64,000 nt of DNA, taken from Gammaproteobacteria bacterium. GTDB lineage: Bacteria > Pseudomonadota > Gammaproteobacteria > Pseudomonadales > Oleiphilaceae. Where the stretch lies: NCBI GenBank assembly GCA_002747055.1, contig PDSQ01000030.1, positions 1 through 64,000 of the forward strand, in the 5' to 3' direction. A model generated the notes under the pieces. The model did no database searches. It worked only from the letters and a program-made list of their open reading frames with translations, and was not told where the DNA came from. Of this stretch, positions 8,247-18,163 are shown piece by piece. A program made the position numbers and the translations under genes. Each line of letters starts with the position of its first letter. The first letter of the stretch is position 1.

Positions 8247-10074
8247 TCACGCTTTTGATGTAAAAGCCTTTCTCAAGACACTAACCAATCATCCCGGTGT
8301 CTATCAAATGTTGGACGAGTTTGGAGAAGTGCTTTATGTCGGTAAAGCGAGTAATTTAAAAAATCGCGTTTCCAGTTATTTCAGAGCGACGGGACTGGCA
8401 CCCAAAACCAGGTCTCTGGTTGCCAAAATACGAAATGTCAGTATTACCATCACTAACAGTGATACCGAGGCATTGCTACTCGAACAAAACCTCATAAAAA
8501 CACTTTCTCCCCCTTACAATATATTGTTGAGGGACGATAAGTCGTATCCTTATATATTTCTTCCGGATGGGCAAAAGTATCCCTCATTGGTGATGAAGCG
8601 TGTGCGTCACAAGGGCAAGGGAGGTACATTTTTCGGTCCTTATCCGAGTGCCAGTGCAGTAAAGGATAGTTTGAGTCTGCTGCAGAAGATATTCAAAATC
8701 AGGCAGTGCGAAGACAGCTTTTTTAACAACCGGTCAAGACCTTGTTTACAATATCAAATCAATCGGTGCAGTGCGCCTTGTGTCGGAGCCATTAGCGAGC
8801 AGGATTATCAAGAGGATATGCATCATGCCATCTTGTTCCTGCAAGGGAAAAATCCGGCGCTTATTCAAAAGTTGATGCAGAATATGCAGCAGGCCTCTGA
8901 AAAGCTCGAATTTGAAAAAGCCGCCATTTACCGGGATCAAATTGCCCATTTACGGCATGTCCAAGAATCTCAGTCTATCGAGGCCGGGAATCGGGATGCT
9001 GACGTTATTTATGCCGCAATAAAATCCGCAACGATTTGTGTGCATGTTATTTTTGTCCGGGGAGGGCGAGTCGTTGGCAGTAAGAATTACTTTCCTAAAA
9101 TTTCAATCGAACAAACCGAAGAAGAAATGATGGAGTCCTTCTTGTCGCAGTTCTATATAGGCGGTCATTCTGCTCGTGACATTCCGGTAGAAATCATTGT
9201 CAATCTCCGGTTGAGTTTTGTCGACAGTTTTAAAAGTGCACTAAAACAAAGCGTGGGCAAGTCAGTTAGCATCAAAAATGACGTGATAGGTGATCGGCAG
9301 AAGTGGTTGTCTTTGGCTGAAAAAAATGCCCGTCACAGTCTGGATATGCATTTATCGAACAAAGACAATTTAGCCAAACGCTACTCGGCACTGGCATCGG
9401 CGCTGGGCCTGGATGACATGCCGTCCAGAATTGAGTGTTTTGATGTCAGTCACAGCAGTGGTGAATCGACGGTTGCTTCCTGTGTCGTATTTGGTTTGGA
9501 TGGGGCGATAAAGTCAGACTATCGTATATATAATATCGCCGGCATCACTGCTGGCGATGATTATGCGGCGATGCAACAAGCCTTGGATAGACGCTATCGA
9601 AAACGACGCACAGAGGGGGCAAAACTTCCCGACATACTACTTATTGACGGTGGCAAAGGGCAACTGACCTCCGCCAAAAAAGTGCTTGAAGAACTGCAGA
9701 TCACCGATGTGTCGCTTTTGGGTGTGGCTAAAGGCCCATCGCGAAGACCTGGGCTTGAAATCATTATCGACGCCTATTCAGGCCAGGAGTACGTTTTTGA
9801 TGATCACCCCTCCGGCCTGTTGCTTATCCAGCAAATCAGGGACGAAGCGCATCGCTTCGCGATTACCGGTCATCGGCACCGGCGCGATAAGAAAAGGGCA
9901 CGATCCCGGCTCGAAGATATTCCGGGGTTGGGGCCAAAAAGAAGGAAGAATCTGATTCATTATTTTGGTGGCGTTCAGGCAATCAGCCGTGCCAGCGTGC
10001 AAGAAATTGCGAAAGTGGCGGGAATCAGTCAGAATCTTGCCCAGTCTATTTACCAAGAGCTACATCAAGAATAA
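8227..10074 (+). CDS. uvrC: Excinuclease ABC subunit C
   Basis: A 615-residue nucleotide-excision-repair endonuclease that makes both incisions in the UvrB-DNA complex. Domains in order: GIY-YIG nuclease (about 17-95; GVYQMLDEFGEVLYVGKASN), cysteine cluster region (CLQYQINRCSAPC), UVR/UvrB-binding motif (about 205-240; LEFEKAAIYRDQIAHL), RNase H-like 3' of the incision module (IECFDVSHSSGESTVAS and LLIDGGKGQL), and a C-terminal helix-hairpin-helix pair (IPGLGPKRRKNLI). Length is normal. It overlaps uvrY and is followed 3 bases later by pgsA, so the three genes form one transcription unit. Confidence 0.97.
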   Translation: MQNTSVNHAFDVKAFLKTLTNHPGVYQMLDEFGEVLYVGKASNLKNRVSSYFRATGLAPKTRSLVAKIRNVSITITNSDTEALLLEQNLIKTLSPPYNILLRDDKSYPYIFLPDGQKYPSLVMKRVRHKGKGGTFFGPYPSASAVKDSLSLLQKIFKIRQCEDSFFNNRSRPCLQYQINRCSAPCVGAISEQDYQEDMHHAILFLQGKNPALIQKLMQNMQQASEKLEFEKAAIYRDQIAHLRHVQESQSIEAGNRDADVIYAAIKSATICVHVIFVRGGRVVGSKNYFPKISIEQTEEEMMESFLSQFYIGGHSARDIPVEIIVNLRLSFVDSFKSALKQSVGKSVSIKNDVIGDRQKWLSLAEKNARHSLDMHLSNKDNLAKRYSALASALGLDDMPSRIECFDVSHSSGESTVASCVVFGLDGAIKSDYRIYNIAGITAGDDYAAMQQALDRRYRKRRTEGAKLPDILLIDGGKGQLTSAKKVLEELQITDVSLLGVAKGPSRRPGLEIIIDAYSGQEYVFDDHPSGLLLIQQIRDEAHRFAITGHRHRRDKKRARSRLEDIPGLGPKRRKNLIHYFGGVQAISRASVQEIAKVAGISQNLAQSIYQELHQE

Positions 10075-10077
10075 GTA

Positions 10078-10644
10078 ATGAACTTACCCAATATACTGAC
10101 TTTATCCAGAATTATTATGATTCCTGTGTTATTACTGGTGTTTTATTTGCCATGGGAACACAGGCATATTGCCTCGGCTGCATTGTTTGCAATAGTCGCG
10201 GCAACTGACTGGCTTGATGGCTATCTTGCCCGGTTGTGGAACCAGACCACGCCCTTTGGCGCTTTTCTGGATCCAGTGGCAGACAAACTTATGGTGGCTG
10301 TGGCTTTAATCGCCCTTGTCGAAGAGCACCATTCCATGTGGTTAACCGTTCCGGCAATCGTTATCGTCGGGCGGGAAATCGTCATTTCTGCACTCAGGGA
10401 GTGGATGGCAGAAATGGGCAAACGAGCAAGTGTGGCGGTTTCCTATATCGGCAAGATAAAAACAGTCTGTCAAATGTTCTCCATCATTGTGTTGTTGGCG
10501 ACCGTGCCTAAATCTGATTTGTCGTATGTTGGGTTAGTGTTGCTGGATGTATCGGCAATGCTGACACTATGGTCTATGTTTATCTATTTAAAAGCGGCTT
10601 GGCCCGATTTAATGCCACCAAAAAATAGCAGGGAATGGGGTTGA
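10078..10644 (+). CDS. pgsA: CDP-diacylglycerol-glycerol-3-phosphate 3-phosphatidyltransferase
   Basis: A 188-residue integral membrane enzyme that makes phosphatidylglycerol phosphate, the first committed step to phosphatidylglycerol and cardiolipin. The CDP-alcohol phosphatidyltransferase signature D-G-x2-A-R-x8-G-x3-D-x3-D is complete in DWLDGYLARLW and GAFLDPVADKL. It has about four membrane helices. The start lies directly after the uvrC stop (3-base gap), and three tRNA genes follow. Confidence 0.96.
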   Translation: MNLPNILTLSRIIMIPVLLLVFYLPWEHRHIASAALFAIVAATDWLDGYLARLWNQTTPFGAFLDPVADKLMVAVALIALVEEHHSMWLTVPAIVIVGREIVISALREWMAEMGKRASVAVSYIGKIKTVCQMFSIIVLLATVPKSDLSYVGLVLLDVSAMLTLWSMFIYLKAAWPDLMPPKNSREWG

Positions 10645-10697
10645 CACTCTAGGATAAAACAGTAATATATGCGCCTCTTGCGGACGTTCAGGAATTA

Positions 10698-10773
10698 GCG
10701 GGAATAGCTCAGTTGGTAGAGCACAACCTTGCCAAGGTTGGGGTCGCGAGTTCGAATCTCGTTTCCCGCTCCA
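10698..10773 (+). tRNA. tRNA-Gly (GCC)
   Basis: A 76-nt cloverleaf with CCA encoded. The acceptor arm is gcgggaa/ttcccgc. The anticodon stem caacc/ggttg closes the loop ttgccaa, with anticodon GCC at 10731-10733. The T-loop ttcgaatc is normal. Confidence 0.97.
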
Positions 10774-10918
10774 ATTAAACACGACGTTGATGGAACGCTT
10801 TTAAATCTGAAGTTTCTTTCCAGGAATCGACCGGTAAGTCAGCGAAAGCAGGGCGATAACAGTAGAGCTAACCATCATAAAAAAACGTACCAGCCAGGAT
10901 TTAGATGAGTTCATATTT

Positions 10919-10992
10919 GGCGCGGTGGCAGAGTGGTCATGCAGCGGACTGCAACTCCGTGTACGCCGGTTCGATTCCGACCCGCGCCTCCA
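10919..10992 (+). tRNA. tRNA-Cys (GCA)
   Basis: A 74-nt cloverleaf with CCA encoded. The acceptor arm is ggcgcgg/ccgcgcc, the anticodon GCA lies at 10951-10953 inside stem gcgga/tccgt, and the T-loop is ttcgattc. Confidence 0.96.
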
Positions 10993-11244
10993 TTTTCCAC
11001 CTTGTATTGTATAGTAAGTGATCAAAAAACTGGATTTTGGTGTCATTTTGGGGCGCTGAAAGTGCCTTTCAGAACCATCCATTGATAGCCGCTCGACTGG
11101 CCAGGGTTTTTCTGGTTTGAGTTCGTCGACAGGAGCCCTATGTAAGTCGTTTCTAATAGTGAGAAACTATTGATTCTTATAACCATTACTATTAAAATTG
11201 CCGACTCTCAAATTGCTTTGGATAGTATACCCGCCTTTAGACAT

Positions 11245-11331
11245 GCCCAGGTGGCGAAATTGGTAGACGCAAGGGACTTAAAATCCCTCGGTGGTAACAC
11301 TGTGCCGGTTCGATTCCGGCCCTGGGCACCA
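11245..11331 (+). tRNA. tRNA-Leu (UAA)
   Basis: An 87-nt class II tRNA with a long variable arm and encoded CCA. The acceptor arm is gcccagg/cctgggc, and the anticodon TAA lies at 11279-11281 in stem aggga/tccct. The 1.3 kb that follows is full of decayed mobile and accessory genes. No duplicated 3' tRNA end was seen there. Confidence 0.97.
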
Positions 11332-11457
11332 GCTTGTTTTGTCAATCAATAAGTTACTGAAACAATTTTCATTGTCCCGCCATAGGTTCCACCATGAAAT
11401 AAATGGTCAAATTGTGACCGGCGCTATTCAGGTAATATAAAATAATCATCACTCACT

Positions 11458-11694
11458 TTATTGGCTGTCCAGCCAAACATTTACCCTGTCATTGGTTGCT
11501 GGTTTCCCGTAGCCCGAATTCAGACACGCTTGGAACCCAGACGTTCTAGCCTGTTTTAAGCTGATCTGCTTGATCAGCGGCGTGAGCACACCATCTTTGC
11601 CGGTGAGGTCACCACCATCTCGTATTGTCTGCAGCAGCGACGCTACGTCTAAATTGCTTGTTGATTGCTTGTTCATATGCCATCCTTTTTTCAA
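11458..11694 (-). pseudogene. IS256-family (mutator-type) transposase, N-terminal remnant
   Basis: The first about 45 residues carry the hallmark N-terminus of IS256-type transposases (LLQTIRDGGDLTGKDGVLTP followed by LIKQ). The rest of the 78-residue frame diverges, and the about 330-residue catalytic part (DDE) is missing. It is a dead fragment. The tail (NSGYGKPATNDRVNVWLDSQ) may come from an unrelated junction. Confidence 0.65.
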
Positions 11695-11756
11695 TCATCG
11701 TAAAGAAATGACACAGAATTTCGAACACTACCTACTCACCTTTATTAGAATTAGAC

Positions 11757-12312
11757 TGATGCCCAGCCTTCCATGCGGAAAGTTCTGACGGAAGTAAGCC
11801 ATAGCGAGCTAACACGCCTTCATGTAATCGTCTCAACTCTTCTATCACTAACGTGTGTAAATCCTGTCGCCCGGATTCAGGAACTTTCGTTTTAACAGCC
11901 TGTTTAAAATAGCCCGAGAATACGTACTGGCAGGTTCCTGACTAACCGTAGTTTTTCCTATTTTGTGCAACTGCCGACGTAAAGATTCTGACAAATACCA
12001 CGTCTTGTTTGGTTGGTAGGAATTCAGGGAATCCGGTTGGTAATCCACAGGACTGCGGCTTCGAGCGGTTGGTCAATGTAGCTCAAAATATCCCGGCTAT
12101 CAGCGGATACAGGAATAAATGCTGGAAATATATCCCTATAGCTGGTATGCGCCATCGCTTTTGGTGAAACATCCACACCAAAGTACCGGCGTGCGCGACC
12201 TTTCCCATGAGCAATTACCAGTCCGTCATCAACGAACTTCGCTATTTGCCCCTGGGCTGTGCGCCGTGCGACATTTGGGTGTTGCGTTAAAAGTTCGGCC
12301 AGTGTGACACCT
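11757..12312 (-). pseudogene. Decayed Fic-family protein gene with internal deletion
   Basis: Reading the minus strand from 12312, a coding-like stretch (for example VDDGLVIAHGKGRARRYFGV, then DILSYIDQPLEA) matches the N-terminal winged-helix and linker part of larger Fic proteins. A frameshift near 12040 moves to SYQPNKTWYLSESLRRQL and TYSRAILNRLL, the usual lead-in to the Fic domain. Immediately after ILNRLL (about 11895) the frame shifts again to a C-terminal-looking tail (LRRLHEGVLARYGLLPSELS). The whole Fic core with the HxFx(D/E)GNGRxxR motif is absent, so AMP transfer is impossible. Family assignment rests on memory of the conserved lead-in and tail. Confidence 0.55.
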
Positions 12313-12417
12313 TATGCTATGCCGAACAGTTGGTTCCATGAAGAACTGAAACAGATTGATATGGCTAAAGTTGATGTTGGGATTGCTGTTTCAGCAATTT
12401 GAGATAGTGTGTTACAT

Positions 12418-12500
12418 GAGCCGTATACAAGATCCGTACGTACGGTTCTGTGAGAGGGAAGAGGTATAATGGCTGGTGGACCCACCCAAGCTGGTTTTGA
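12418..12500 (+). mobile_element. Group II intron 3' end (domain V-like) remnant
   Basis: The stretch 12418-12448 folds as domain V of a bacterial group II intron: arms gagccgta and tacggttc (8 bp with one G-T) with the two-base CG bulge, and a reduced upper hairpin tac/gta. The following tgtgagagggaagagg resembles the usual junction into domain VI. No reverse transcriptase/maturase reading frame lies upstream, so only the 3' tail remains. The upper hairpin is about three bases shorter than the usual 34-nt form. Confidence 0.5.
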
Positions 12501-12562
12501 TGGCTTAAAGCGATATCCTGAGCATTTTGTTGACATCGTGGGTTGGCTCGGTGCACTTTTTT

Positions 12563-12592
12563 ATGACTTTTTTGTCTCTTTTAGGCTAAAAT
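12563..12592 (+). promoter_or_regulatory. Candidate promoter of the lepA operon
   Basis: The -35-like ATGACT (12563-12568) and -10-like TAAAAT (12587-12592) are separated by 18 bp and lie about 60 bases before the lepA start. Both boxes are imperfect, so this is tentative. Confidence 0.35.
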
Positions 12593-12655
12593 GCGCGTCC
12601 ATTTGTTCCGCGGTGGATATCCCTTACGTTAGCGTTGCCTGAGTGAATATTGCTT

Positions 12656-14455
12656 GTGAGTAGTTTGAAGAACATTAGAAATTTTTCCATTATTGCCCAT
12701 ATTGATCACGGTAAATCGACCTTGGCTGATCGGTTTATTCAAGTCTGTGGTGGTTTGACTGATCGTGAAATGTCGGATCAGGTTTTAGACTCGATGGATA
12801 TCGAACGGGAACGTGGAATTACGATAAAAGCCCAAAGTGTGACTTTGGACTATCAGTCCAAAGACGGTGAAATATACCAGCTGAATTTTATCGATACACC
12901 CGGTCATGTCGATTTTTCTTACGAGGTTTCCCGCTCGTTAGAGGCTTGTGAAGGTGCCCTGTTGGTGGTCGATGCGGCGCAGGGGGTGGAAGCTCAGTCG
13001 GTAGCGAATTGTTATACAGCAATTGAGTTGGGACTGGAAGTTCTGCCTATACTCAATAAGATCGACCTGCCCCAGGCGGAACCAGACCGGGTGAAATCTG
13101 AAGTCGAAGATATTATCGGCATCGAAGCCGAGGAGGCTGTCTCTTGCAGTGCCAAAAGTGGCCTCGGTGTTGAAGACGTTCTCGAAGAAATTGTGAGAAA
13201 AATTCCGCCGCCAGAAGGCAATACCGACGCTAACCTTCAAGCCTTGATTATCGATTCCTGGTTTGACAACTATCTGGGGGTTGTTTCACTTGTCAGGGTA
13301 AAGCACGGAATACTCAGAAAAGGTGACAAAGTTCTCATTAAATCGACCGGAAAAACGCAAATAGTCGATTCTGTCGGCGTATTCACTCCCAAACGGATCG
13401 AGACCAATATCCTGAAAGCGGGCGAGGTCGGCTTTGTTGTCGCCGGTATCAAGGATATTCATGGTGCGCCGGTCGGTGATACCATCACCCATGCAAAAAC
13501 CCCTGAAGTGACCCAGTTACCTGGTTTCAAGCGGGTTCGGCCGCAGGTGTTTGCTGGCTTGTTTCCGGTAAGCTCGGATGATTATGAAAGCTTTCGTGAA
13601 GCACTGGAAAAGTTGACTTTGAATGATGCGTCTCTGTTCTATGAACCTGAGACTTCAGATGCACTTGGCTTTGGTTTTCGGTGTGGGTTTCTCGGTATGC
13701 TCCATATGGAAATCATCCAGGAACGCCTCGAGAGGGAATATGACCTTGACCTGATCACTACAGCGCCTACGGTAGTCTATGAAGTGGTGACCCGGTTGGA
13801 TGAAGTTGTCAAGGTGGATAATCCATCGAAGATGCCCGAACCCGGTTCTATCGACGAAATGCGGGAACCCATTGTCGAGGCAAATATCTTGGTACCGCAG
13901 GATTATCTGGGTAACGTGATTAGCCTTTGCGTCGAAAAACGGGGTATTCAGAAGGATATGAAGTTTATTGGTGGTCAGGTCGCACTGTGTTACGAGCTGC
14001 CCATGGCCGAAGTGGTGATGGACTTTTTTGATCGAATAAAATCGGTCAGCAGGGGATTCGCTTCTTTGGACTATCACTTTGTTCGGTTTGAGCCGGCGTC
14101 GCTGGTCAAACTGGATATATTGATCAACAGTGAAAAAGTGGATGCGCTGGCTCTGATCGTGCACAAAGACAATGTTCAGGCAAAAGGTCGGCAAACGGTC
14201 GAAAAAATGAAAGAGCTGATTCCTCGACAAATGTTCGATGTAGCCATTCAGGCGGCAATTGGCGGTCATGTCATAGCCAGGCAAACGGTTAAGGCCCTGC
14301 GTAAAAACGTGACGGCAAAATGCTATGGTGGTGATGTCAGCCGTAAGAAAAAACTACTTCAGAAACAAAAAGAAGGTAAAAAGCGGATGAAGCAGGTGGG
14401 TAAGGTTGAAATTCCCCAGGATGCTTTTCTTGCCGTACTCAAAGTTGACAATTAA
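12656..14455 (+). CDS. lepA: Elongation factor 4 (LepA), ribosome back-translocating GTPase
   Basis: A 599-residue translational GTPase that binds ribosomes under stress and helps ribosome biogenesis and translation fidelity. G1 is [10 protein letters not shown]3 is DTPGHVDF and G4 is NKID. The EF-G-like domains II, III and V follow, with the LepA-specific C-terminal domain ([20 protein letters not shown]). GTG 12656 gives [11 protein letters not shown], the same length as known LepA proteins. TTG 12650 in the same frame, six bases after gag, is the alternative start. It heads the lepA-lepB-DUF4845-rnc-era-recO-pdxJ run. Confidence 0.96.
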   Translation: MSSLKNIRNFSIIAHIDHGKSTLADRFIQVCGGLTDREMSDQVLDSMDIERERGITIKAQSVTLDYQSKDGEIYQLNFIDTPGHVDFSYEVSRSLEACEGALLVVDAAQGVEAQSVANCYTAIELGLEVLPILNKIDLPQAEPDRVKSEVEDIIGIEAEEAVSCSAKSGLGVEDVLEEIVRKIPPPEGNTDANLQALIIDSWFDNYLGVVSLVRVKHGILRKGDKVLIKSTGKTQIVDSVGVFTPKRIETNILKAGEVGFVVAGIKDIHGAPVGDTITHAKTPEVTQLPGFKRVRPQVFAGLFPVSSDDYESFREALEKLTLNDASLFYEPETSDALGFGFRCGFLGMLHMEIIQERLEREYDLDLITTAPTVVYEVVTRLDEVVKVDNPSKMPEPGSIDEMREPIVEANILVPQDYLGNVISLCVEKRGIQKDMKFIGGQVALCYELPMAEVVMDFFDRIKSVSRGFASLDYHFVRFEPASLVKLDILINSEKVDALALIVHKDNVQAKGRQTVEKMKELIPRQMFDVAIQAAIGGHVIARQTVKALRKNVTAKCYGGDVSRKKKLLQKQKEGKKRMKQVGKVEIPQDAFLAVLKVDN

Positions 14456-14475
14456 CAAAGGCAGAAACAGAAGCT

Positions 14476-15330
14476 ATGATGGATATTAATTTTCCACTGA
14501 TACTCGTACTCCTAACCTTTGGTACTGGGTTGATCTGGTTGGCTGACCGGGTGTTTTGGTATCCATCCAGGAAAAACAAGGCCGCTGCTTTAGGCAAGGA
14601 TAACGCTGCGTCGCTCGGGTCAAAGGGTGGTTTGACTGAACAGAGTTTGACGGAAAGCCAGAAAGAAGCACTGGCTGCGCCTTCCATCGTTGAGATAAGT
14701 CGTTCCTTTTTCCCGGTTTTGTTGGTTGTACTCGTGTTAAGGTCTTTTCTTTTTGAGCCTTTTCAAATTCCGTCTGGTTCTATGTTGCCAACACTTGAAG
14801 TTGGCGATTTTATTCTGGTTAATAAATTTACTTATGGAATCAGGTTGCCGGTCGTCGGTACTAAATTGGTCGAGTTAAACAATCCGAAAGCGGGTGATGT
14901 GTTGGTATTTCGTTTTCCTAAAGATGGCAAGACCAACTATATCAAGCGTGTGGTAGGGGTTCCGGGAGACAAAATTCGATATCGGAACAAGCAACTGACC
15001 ATAAACGGCACGCCGGTACCGGAAAAATTCATGGGGCAAATTAATCGTATGGATATGTATTTGGAAGATCTGGCGGGTATCAAACATACTATTTACAGAA
15101 ATAGTCATGGTGCGAAACATCCCCGAGAAGAAGGCGAATGGACTATTCCTGATGGTTGTTACTTTGTCATGGGGGATAACCGGGACAATAGTAACGATAG
15201 CCGTTTTTGGGGATGGGTTCCCGATGAAATGATTGTTGGCAAGGCTTTCGCTATCTGGATGCACTGGGATAAACTGTTTTCCATCCCGAGTTTTTCACGA
15301 GTGGGCAGTATTGATAAGACAGAGTCATGA
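14476..15330 (+). CDS. lepB: Signal peptidase I
   Basis: A 284-residue inner-membrane serine protease that cleaves Sec and Tat signal peptides. Membrane helix 1 is at about residues 5-22 and helix 2 at about 75-95. The catalytic serine is in PSGSMLPTLEVGD and the catalytic lysine in NYIKRVVGVPGD. Box E is GDNRDNSNDSRFWGWVP. The cytoplasmic loop between the two helices is polar and about 50 residues long, normal for the proteobacterial form. It lies 20 bases after lepA. ATG 14479 is an equivalent start. Confidence 0.96.
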   Translation: MMDINFPLILVLLTFGTGLIWLADRVFWYPSRKNKAAALGKDNAASLGSKGGLTEQSLTESQKEALAAPSIVEISRSFFPVLLVVLVLRSFLFEPFQIPSGSMLPTLEVGDFILVNKFTYGIRLPVVGTKLVELNNPKAGDVLVFRFPKDGKTNYIKRVVGVPGDKIRYRNKQLTINGTPVPEKFMGQINRMDMYLEDLAGIKHTIYRNSHGAKHPREEGEWTIPDGCYFVMGDNRDNSNDSRFWGWVPDEMIVGKAFAIWMHWDKLFSIPSFSRVGSIDKTES

Positions 15331-15439
15331 TCTTTAGCTACAGTTATTGTAAGGGTGTCTATCTGGCTATTCTATTCAGCCATCTTCTATCTGGTTGTCT
15401 ATGTGTTTATGGGATGGCGTTACAATGCAGGAGATCATT

Positions 15440-15832
15440 ATGAGTCGGTCAAGGTTAAACCAGTTTCAAAAAGGGCTTTCTTCTTTTACCTTACTTTTTA
15501 TTATGTTGGCGATGGCGACTTTTTTTCTGATTGGAATTAAAGTGGTGCCAATGTTCATTGACAATGCGACAGTCAACTCGGTTGTTCAGGGTCTTGAGGA
15601 AGATCCGAAAGTGAAAAGCATGGTGGATGAGGAAATACGTAGCAAAATCGTCAAAATGCTGACACTGAACAATATTCGTTACCTTAAGCCAGAGCAAATT
15701 GTCATTATTCGTGAAGATGGCCTGCTCAAGGTGCAGCTAGACTATGAGTCGAGAGAAAACGTTTTTAAAAATCTGGATGCAGTGGCTAGCTTTGAAAACC
15801 ATTTCCAAACGAAACTGCCAAATGATAATTAG
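15440..15832 (+). CDS. DUF4845 single-pass membrane protein
   Basis: A 130-residue protein of the DUF4845 family, found in gammaproteobacteria between lepB and rnc. One membrane helix lies at about residues 15-36 (SSFTLLFIMLAMATFFLIG), followed by a small, presumably periplasmic, domain. Function is unknown; the conserved position suggests a role near signal-peptide processing, which is inference. ATG 15440 is chosen because aggag (15429-15433) precedes it; an open frame extends upstream to 15395 without such a site. The stop is directly adjacent to the rnc start. Confidence 0.88.
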   Translation: MSRSRLNQFQKGLSSFTLLFIMLAMATFFLIGIKVVPMFIDNATVNSVVQGLEEDPKVKSMVDEEIRSKIVKMLTLNNIRYLKPEQIVIIREDGLLKVQLDYESRENVFKNLDAVASFENHFQTKLPNDN

Positions 15833-16534
15833 GTGTTAACCAGGATGGTGGAATCCGATCAAATTGTTCGGCTTGAAAAAGCCATAGGTTATACCTTTAG
15901 CGACCGGGAAACGCTGCAATTAGCCTTGAGGCACCGAAGCCTGGGTGCTCGTAACAATGAGCGGTTAGAGTTTCTGGGTGACTCGCTGCTTAACTGTGTT
16001 ATTGCCGAATACTTGTTTCAACATTTTCCCAAGCTGAAAGAAGGGCATATGAGTCGCCTGAGAGCGGGGCTTGTTCGTGGTACCACATTGTCGGAAATCG
16101 CGCGCGAGTTTAATCTGGGGGAATTTATTCAGTTGGGTGCCGGAGAACTGAAAAGTGGCGGGTTTCGGCGAGATTCGATACTGGCCGATTCAGTCGAGGC
16201 GATTATTGGCGCCATCTATCTCGATAGTGACTTTGTGCAGTGTAAAACCTCTGTTTTGTCCTGGTTTGAGGGGCGTTTGAAGTCACTTCCCGAAAACGGT
16301 ATCCCTAAAGATTCCAAAACTCGTTTGCAAGAGTTTCTTCAGGCACACCAGCTCGCTTTGCCCAATTACGAAGTCGTATCGGTTGAAGGAGAGGCGCACA
16401 AGCAGACTTTTTATGTTGACTGTTTTGTTCCGTCATTGCCTGAGCGAACTCAGGGCAAAGGTGCGAGTCGTCGAATTGCGGAGCAAGAGGCTGCGCGCTC
16501 AGCTTTGTTGGCATTAGGACTGGAAAATGAATAA
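15833..16534 (+). CDS. rnc: Ribonuclease III
   Basis: A 233-residue double-stranded-RNA endonuclease that processes rRNA precursors and structured mRNAs. The RNase III signature [13 protein letters not shown] (about residues 42-54) holds catalytic acidic residues, and the second acidic cluster is in [13 protein letters not shown]. The C-terminal dsRNA-binding domain is at about 157-225 ([18 protein letters not shown]). GTG 15833 directly follows the preceding stop; ATG 15845 is a possible internal start. The 3' end overlaps era by 8 bases, the usual rnc-era coupling. Confidence 0.95.
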   Translation: MLTRMVESDQIVRLEKAIGYTFSDRETLQLALRHRSLGARNNERLEFLGDSLLNCVIAEYLFQHFPKLKEGHMSRLRAGLVRGTTLSEIAREFNLGEFIQLGAGELKSGGFRRDSILADSVEAIIGAIYLDSDFVQCKTSVLSWFEGRLKSLPENGIPKDSKTRLQEFLQAHQLALPNYEVVSVEGEAHKQTFYVDCFVPSLPERTQGKGASRRIAEQEAARSALLALGLENE

Positions 16535-17414
16535 GTGTGGGTTCGTGGCCATTGTGGGTCGCCCCAATGTGGGTAAGTCAACCTTGCTTAATTGTATATT
16601 GGGCCAGAAAGTCAGCATTACCTCTAAAAAGCCGCAAACAACCCGGCATCAAATTCTTGGCATAAAAACAAGTGATGACACTCAAGTTATCTATGTCGAT
16701 ACCCCGGGTATGCACAAAAAAGAACAGCGGGCAATTAATAGATACATGAATCGAGCCGCCGGAGCGGCCCTGAAGGATGTGGATCTGGTTGTGGTGATGA
16801 TCGATCGTACTCACTGGACGGATGAAGACGAAATGGTGCTTGAAAATGTCCGGAAAACCCGGTCGCCGGTCATACTGGTAGTGAACAAGGTCGATCAATT
16901 GAAAGACAAAAATGCGTTGTTGCCTTTTATGCAGAGTGTATCTGAAAAACATGAGTTCGCGGAAATCATCCCGCTGTCAGCGGCAAAGGGCAGCAATGTA
17001 GACGCGCTGGAAAAGGAAATTGCCAGGCGTATGCCCGAGAGTATTCATTATTATCCTGAAGATCAGGTGACGGATCGTTCTTCCCGTTTCCTGGCTGCCG
17101 AGTTGGTTCGAGAGAAAGTGATGAGACAACTGGGCGAGGAAGTTCCTTACTCTGTCGCGGTTGAAATTGAAGAGTTCAAAGCGACAGAGAAGTTGATCAC
17201 TATCAGTGCCTTGATTCTGGTTGAGCGTACCGGACAAAAGAAAATTGTGATAGGTAGTAAGGGCGAGCAATTGAAAACTATCGGTAGAGATTCCCGTATC
17301 GATATGGAGCGGGCATTCGGCGCCAAAGTGATGTTAAATCTTTGGGTCAAGGTGAAAAGCGGTTGGGCTGATAGCGACCGGGCTTTGAAAAGTCTGGGTT
17401 ATGATAATGTATGA
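16527..17414 (+). CDS. era: GTPase Era
   Basis: A 295-residue essential GTPase that binds the 3' end of 16S rRNA and acts in 30S assembly. G1 is [11 protein letters not shown]2 lies in [11 protein letters not shown]3 is DTPGMH and G4 is NKVD. The C-terminal KH domain carries [15 protein letters not shown]. Length and motif order are typical. It overlaps rnc by 8 bases and recO by 4 (ATGA). Confidence 0.97.
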   Translation: MNKCGFVAIVGRPNVGKSTLLNCILGQKVSITSKKPQTTRHQILGIKTSDDTQVIYVDTPGMHKKEQRAINRYMNRAAGAALKDVDLVVVMIDRTHWTDEDEMVLENVRKTRSPVILVVNKVDQLKDKNALLPFMQSVSEKHEFAEIIPLSAAKGSNVDALEKEIARRMPESIHYYPEDQVTDRSSRFLAAELVREKVMRQLGEEVPYSVAVEIEEFKATEKLITISALILVERTGQKKIVIGSKGEQLKTIGRDSRIDMERAFGAKVMLNLWVKVKSGWADSDRALKSLGYDNV

Positions 17415-18163
17415 TCCCTTCTGTCGTTGAGTTGGAGCCTGCCTATGTGCTGGAAAGCCGGCCCTACAAAGAAAGCAGTGTAATCGCAAAGCTGTTGACT
17501 CTTCATTTTGGTATTGTGTCCCTGCTTGCCAAAGGTATCAAATCCTCGAACAGTGCCACCAAATCCTTGTTGCAAACATTTTGTCCTGTCACGGTGAGTT
17601 GGCGAGGGCGGAGTGAACTAAAAAACCTGACTGCAATTGAAGCGAGTCCTCACAAGCAAGGCCAATCCAGATCGGATCTTAAAGGTGATCACCTGTATGC
17701 AGGACTGTATGCTAATGAATTATTGGTCAAGCTGGTTCCGTATGGGGAGCAATATGGAGCGTTGTTCGCTTTTTACAATGATCTTATCGGTTGTTTTTAT
17801 GACAATAAAGCCTTGGCGCCCTGTTTAAGGAAGTTCGAGTGGCATCTGATCTGTGAGCTGGGGTATGGTTTGAATATGGAGACAGACATCGATACTGGCG
17901 AGTTGATTGAGTCTGATAAGCGTTATTGTTTGGCAGGTGTCGATGGGTTTGTACAAACCGATATCGCAACGCCTAATGCGGGTCTTTTCAAAGGGGAGGA
18001 ATTGTTGGCGATCAGGGATGGCAACTATGCCTGTGAAGCCGGAGTCACGGCTAAAAAACTGTTTCGATATGTCATTGCGCACTATCTGGGTGGTCGGCCG
18101 TTAAAAAGCCGGGAGCTTTATATACGAATGCGAGAGATAAAAAATGCTAAATCAAACCAATAA
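17411..18163 (+). CDS. recO: DNA repair protein RecO
   Basis: A 250-residue recombination mediator that, with RecR, loads RecA on SSB-coated single-stranded DNA. The N-terminal OB fold starts [20 protein letters not shown], and the helical C-terminal part contains [15 protein letters not shown]. The zinc-finger cysteines present in some RecO proteins are not evident. ATG at 17411 overlaps the era stop by 4 bases, and the 3' end overlaps pdxJ by 20 bases. Confidence 0.94.
   Translation: MIPSVVELEPAYVLESRPYKESSVIAKLLTLHFGIVSLLAKGIKSSNSATKSLLQTFCPVTVSWRGRSELKNLTAIEASPHKQGQSRSDLKGDHLYAGLYANELLVKLVPYGEQYGALFAFYNDLIGCFYDNKALAPCLRKFEWHLICELGYGLNMETDIDTGELIESDKRYCLAGVDGFVQTDIATPNAGLFKGEELLAIRDGNYACEAGVTAKKLFRYVIAHYLGGRPLKSRELYIRMREIKNAKSNQ

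Noticed and set aside
10801..11082. Minus-strand 93-codon open frame across tRNA-Cys
   Set aside because: Its middle is the complement of the tRNA (SNRRTRSCSPL type), a common artefact.
11170..11352. Plus-strand 60-codon frame across tRNA-Leu
   Set aside because: It translates the tRNA itself (VAKLVDARDLKSLGG is a well-known artefact).
12335..12402. Short protein-like stretch WFHEELKQIDMAKVDVGIAV just before the intron remnant
   Set aside because: It is too short to assign; it may be another fragment in the graveyard but I cannot support a family.
13655..14284. 209-codon minus-strand frame inside lepA
   Set aside because: It is a shadow of the lepA coding sequence with His/Arg/Gln-rich random composition.
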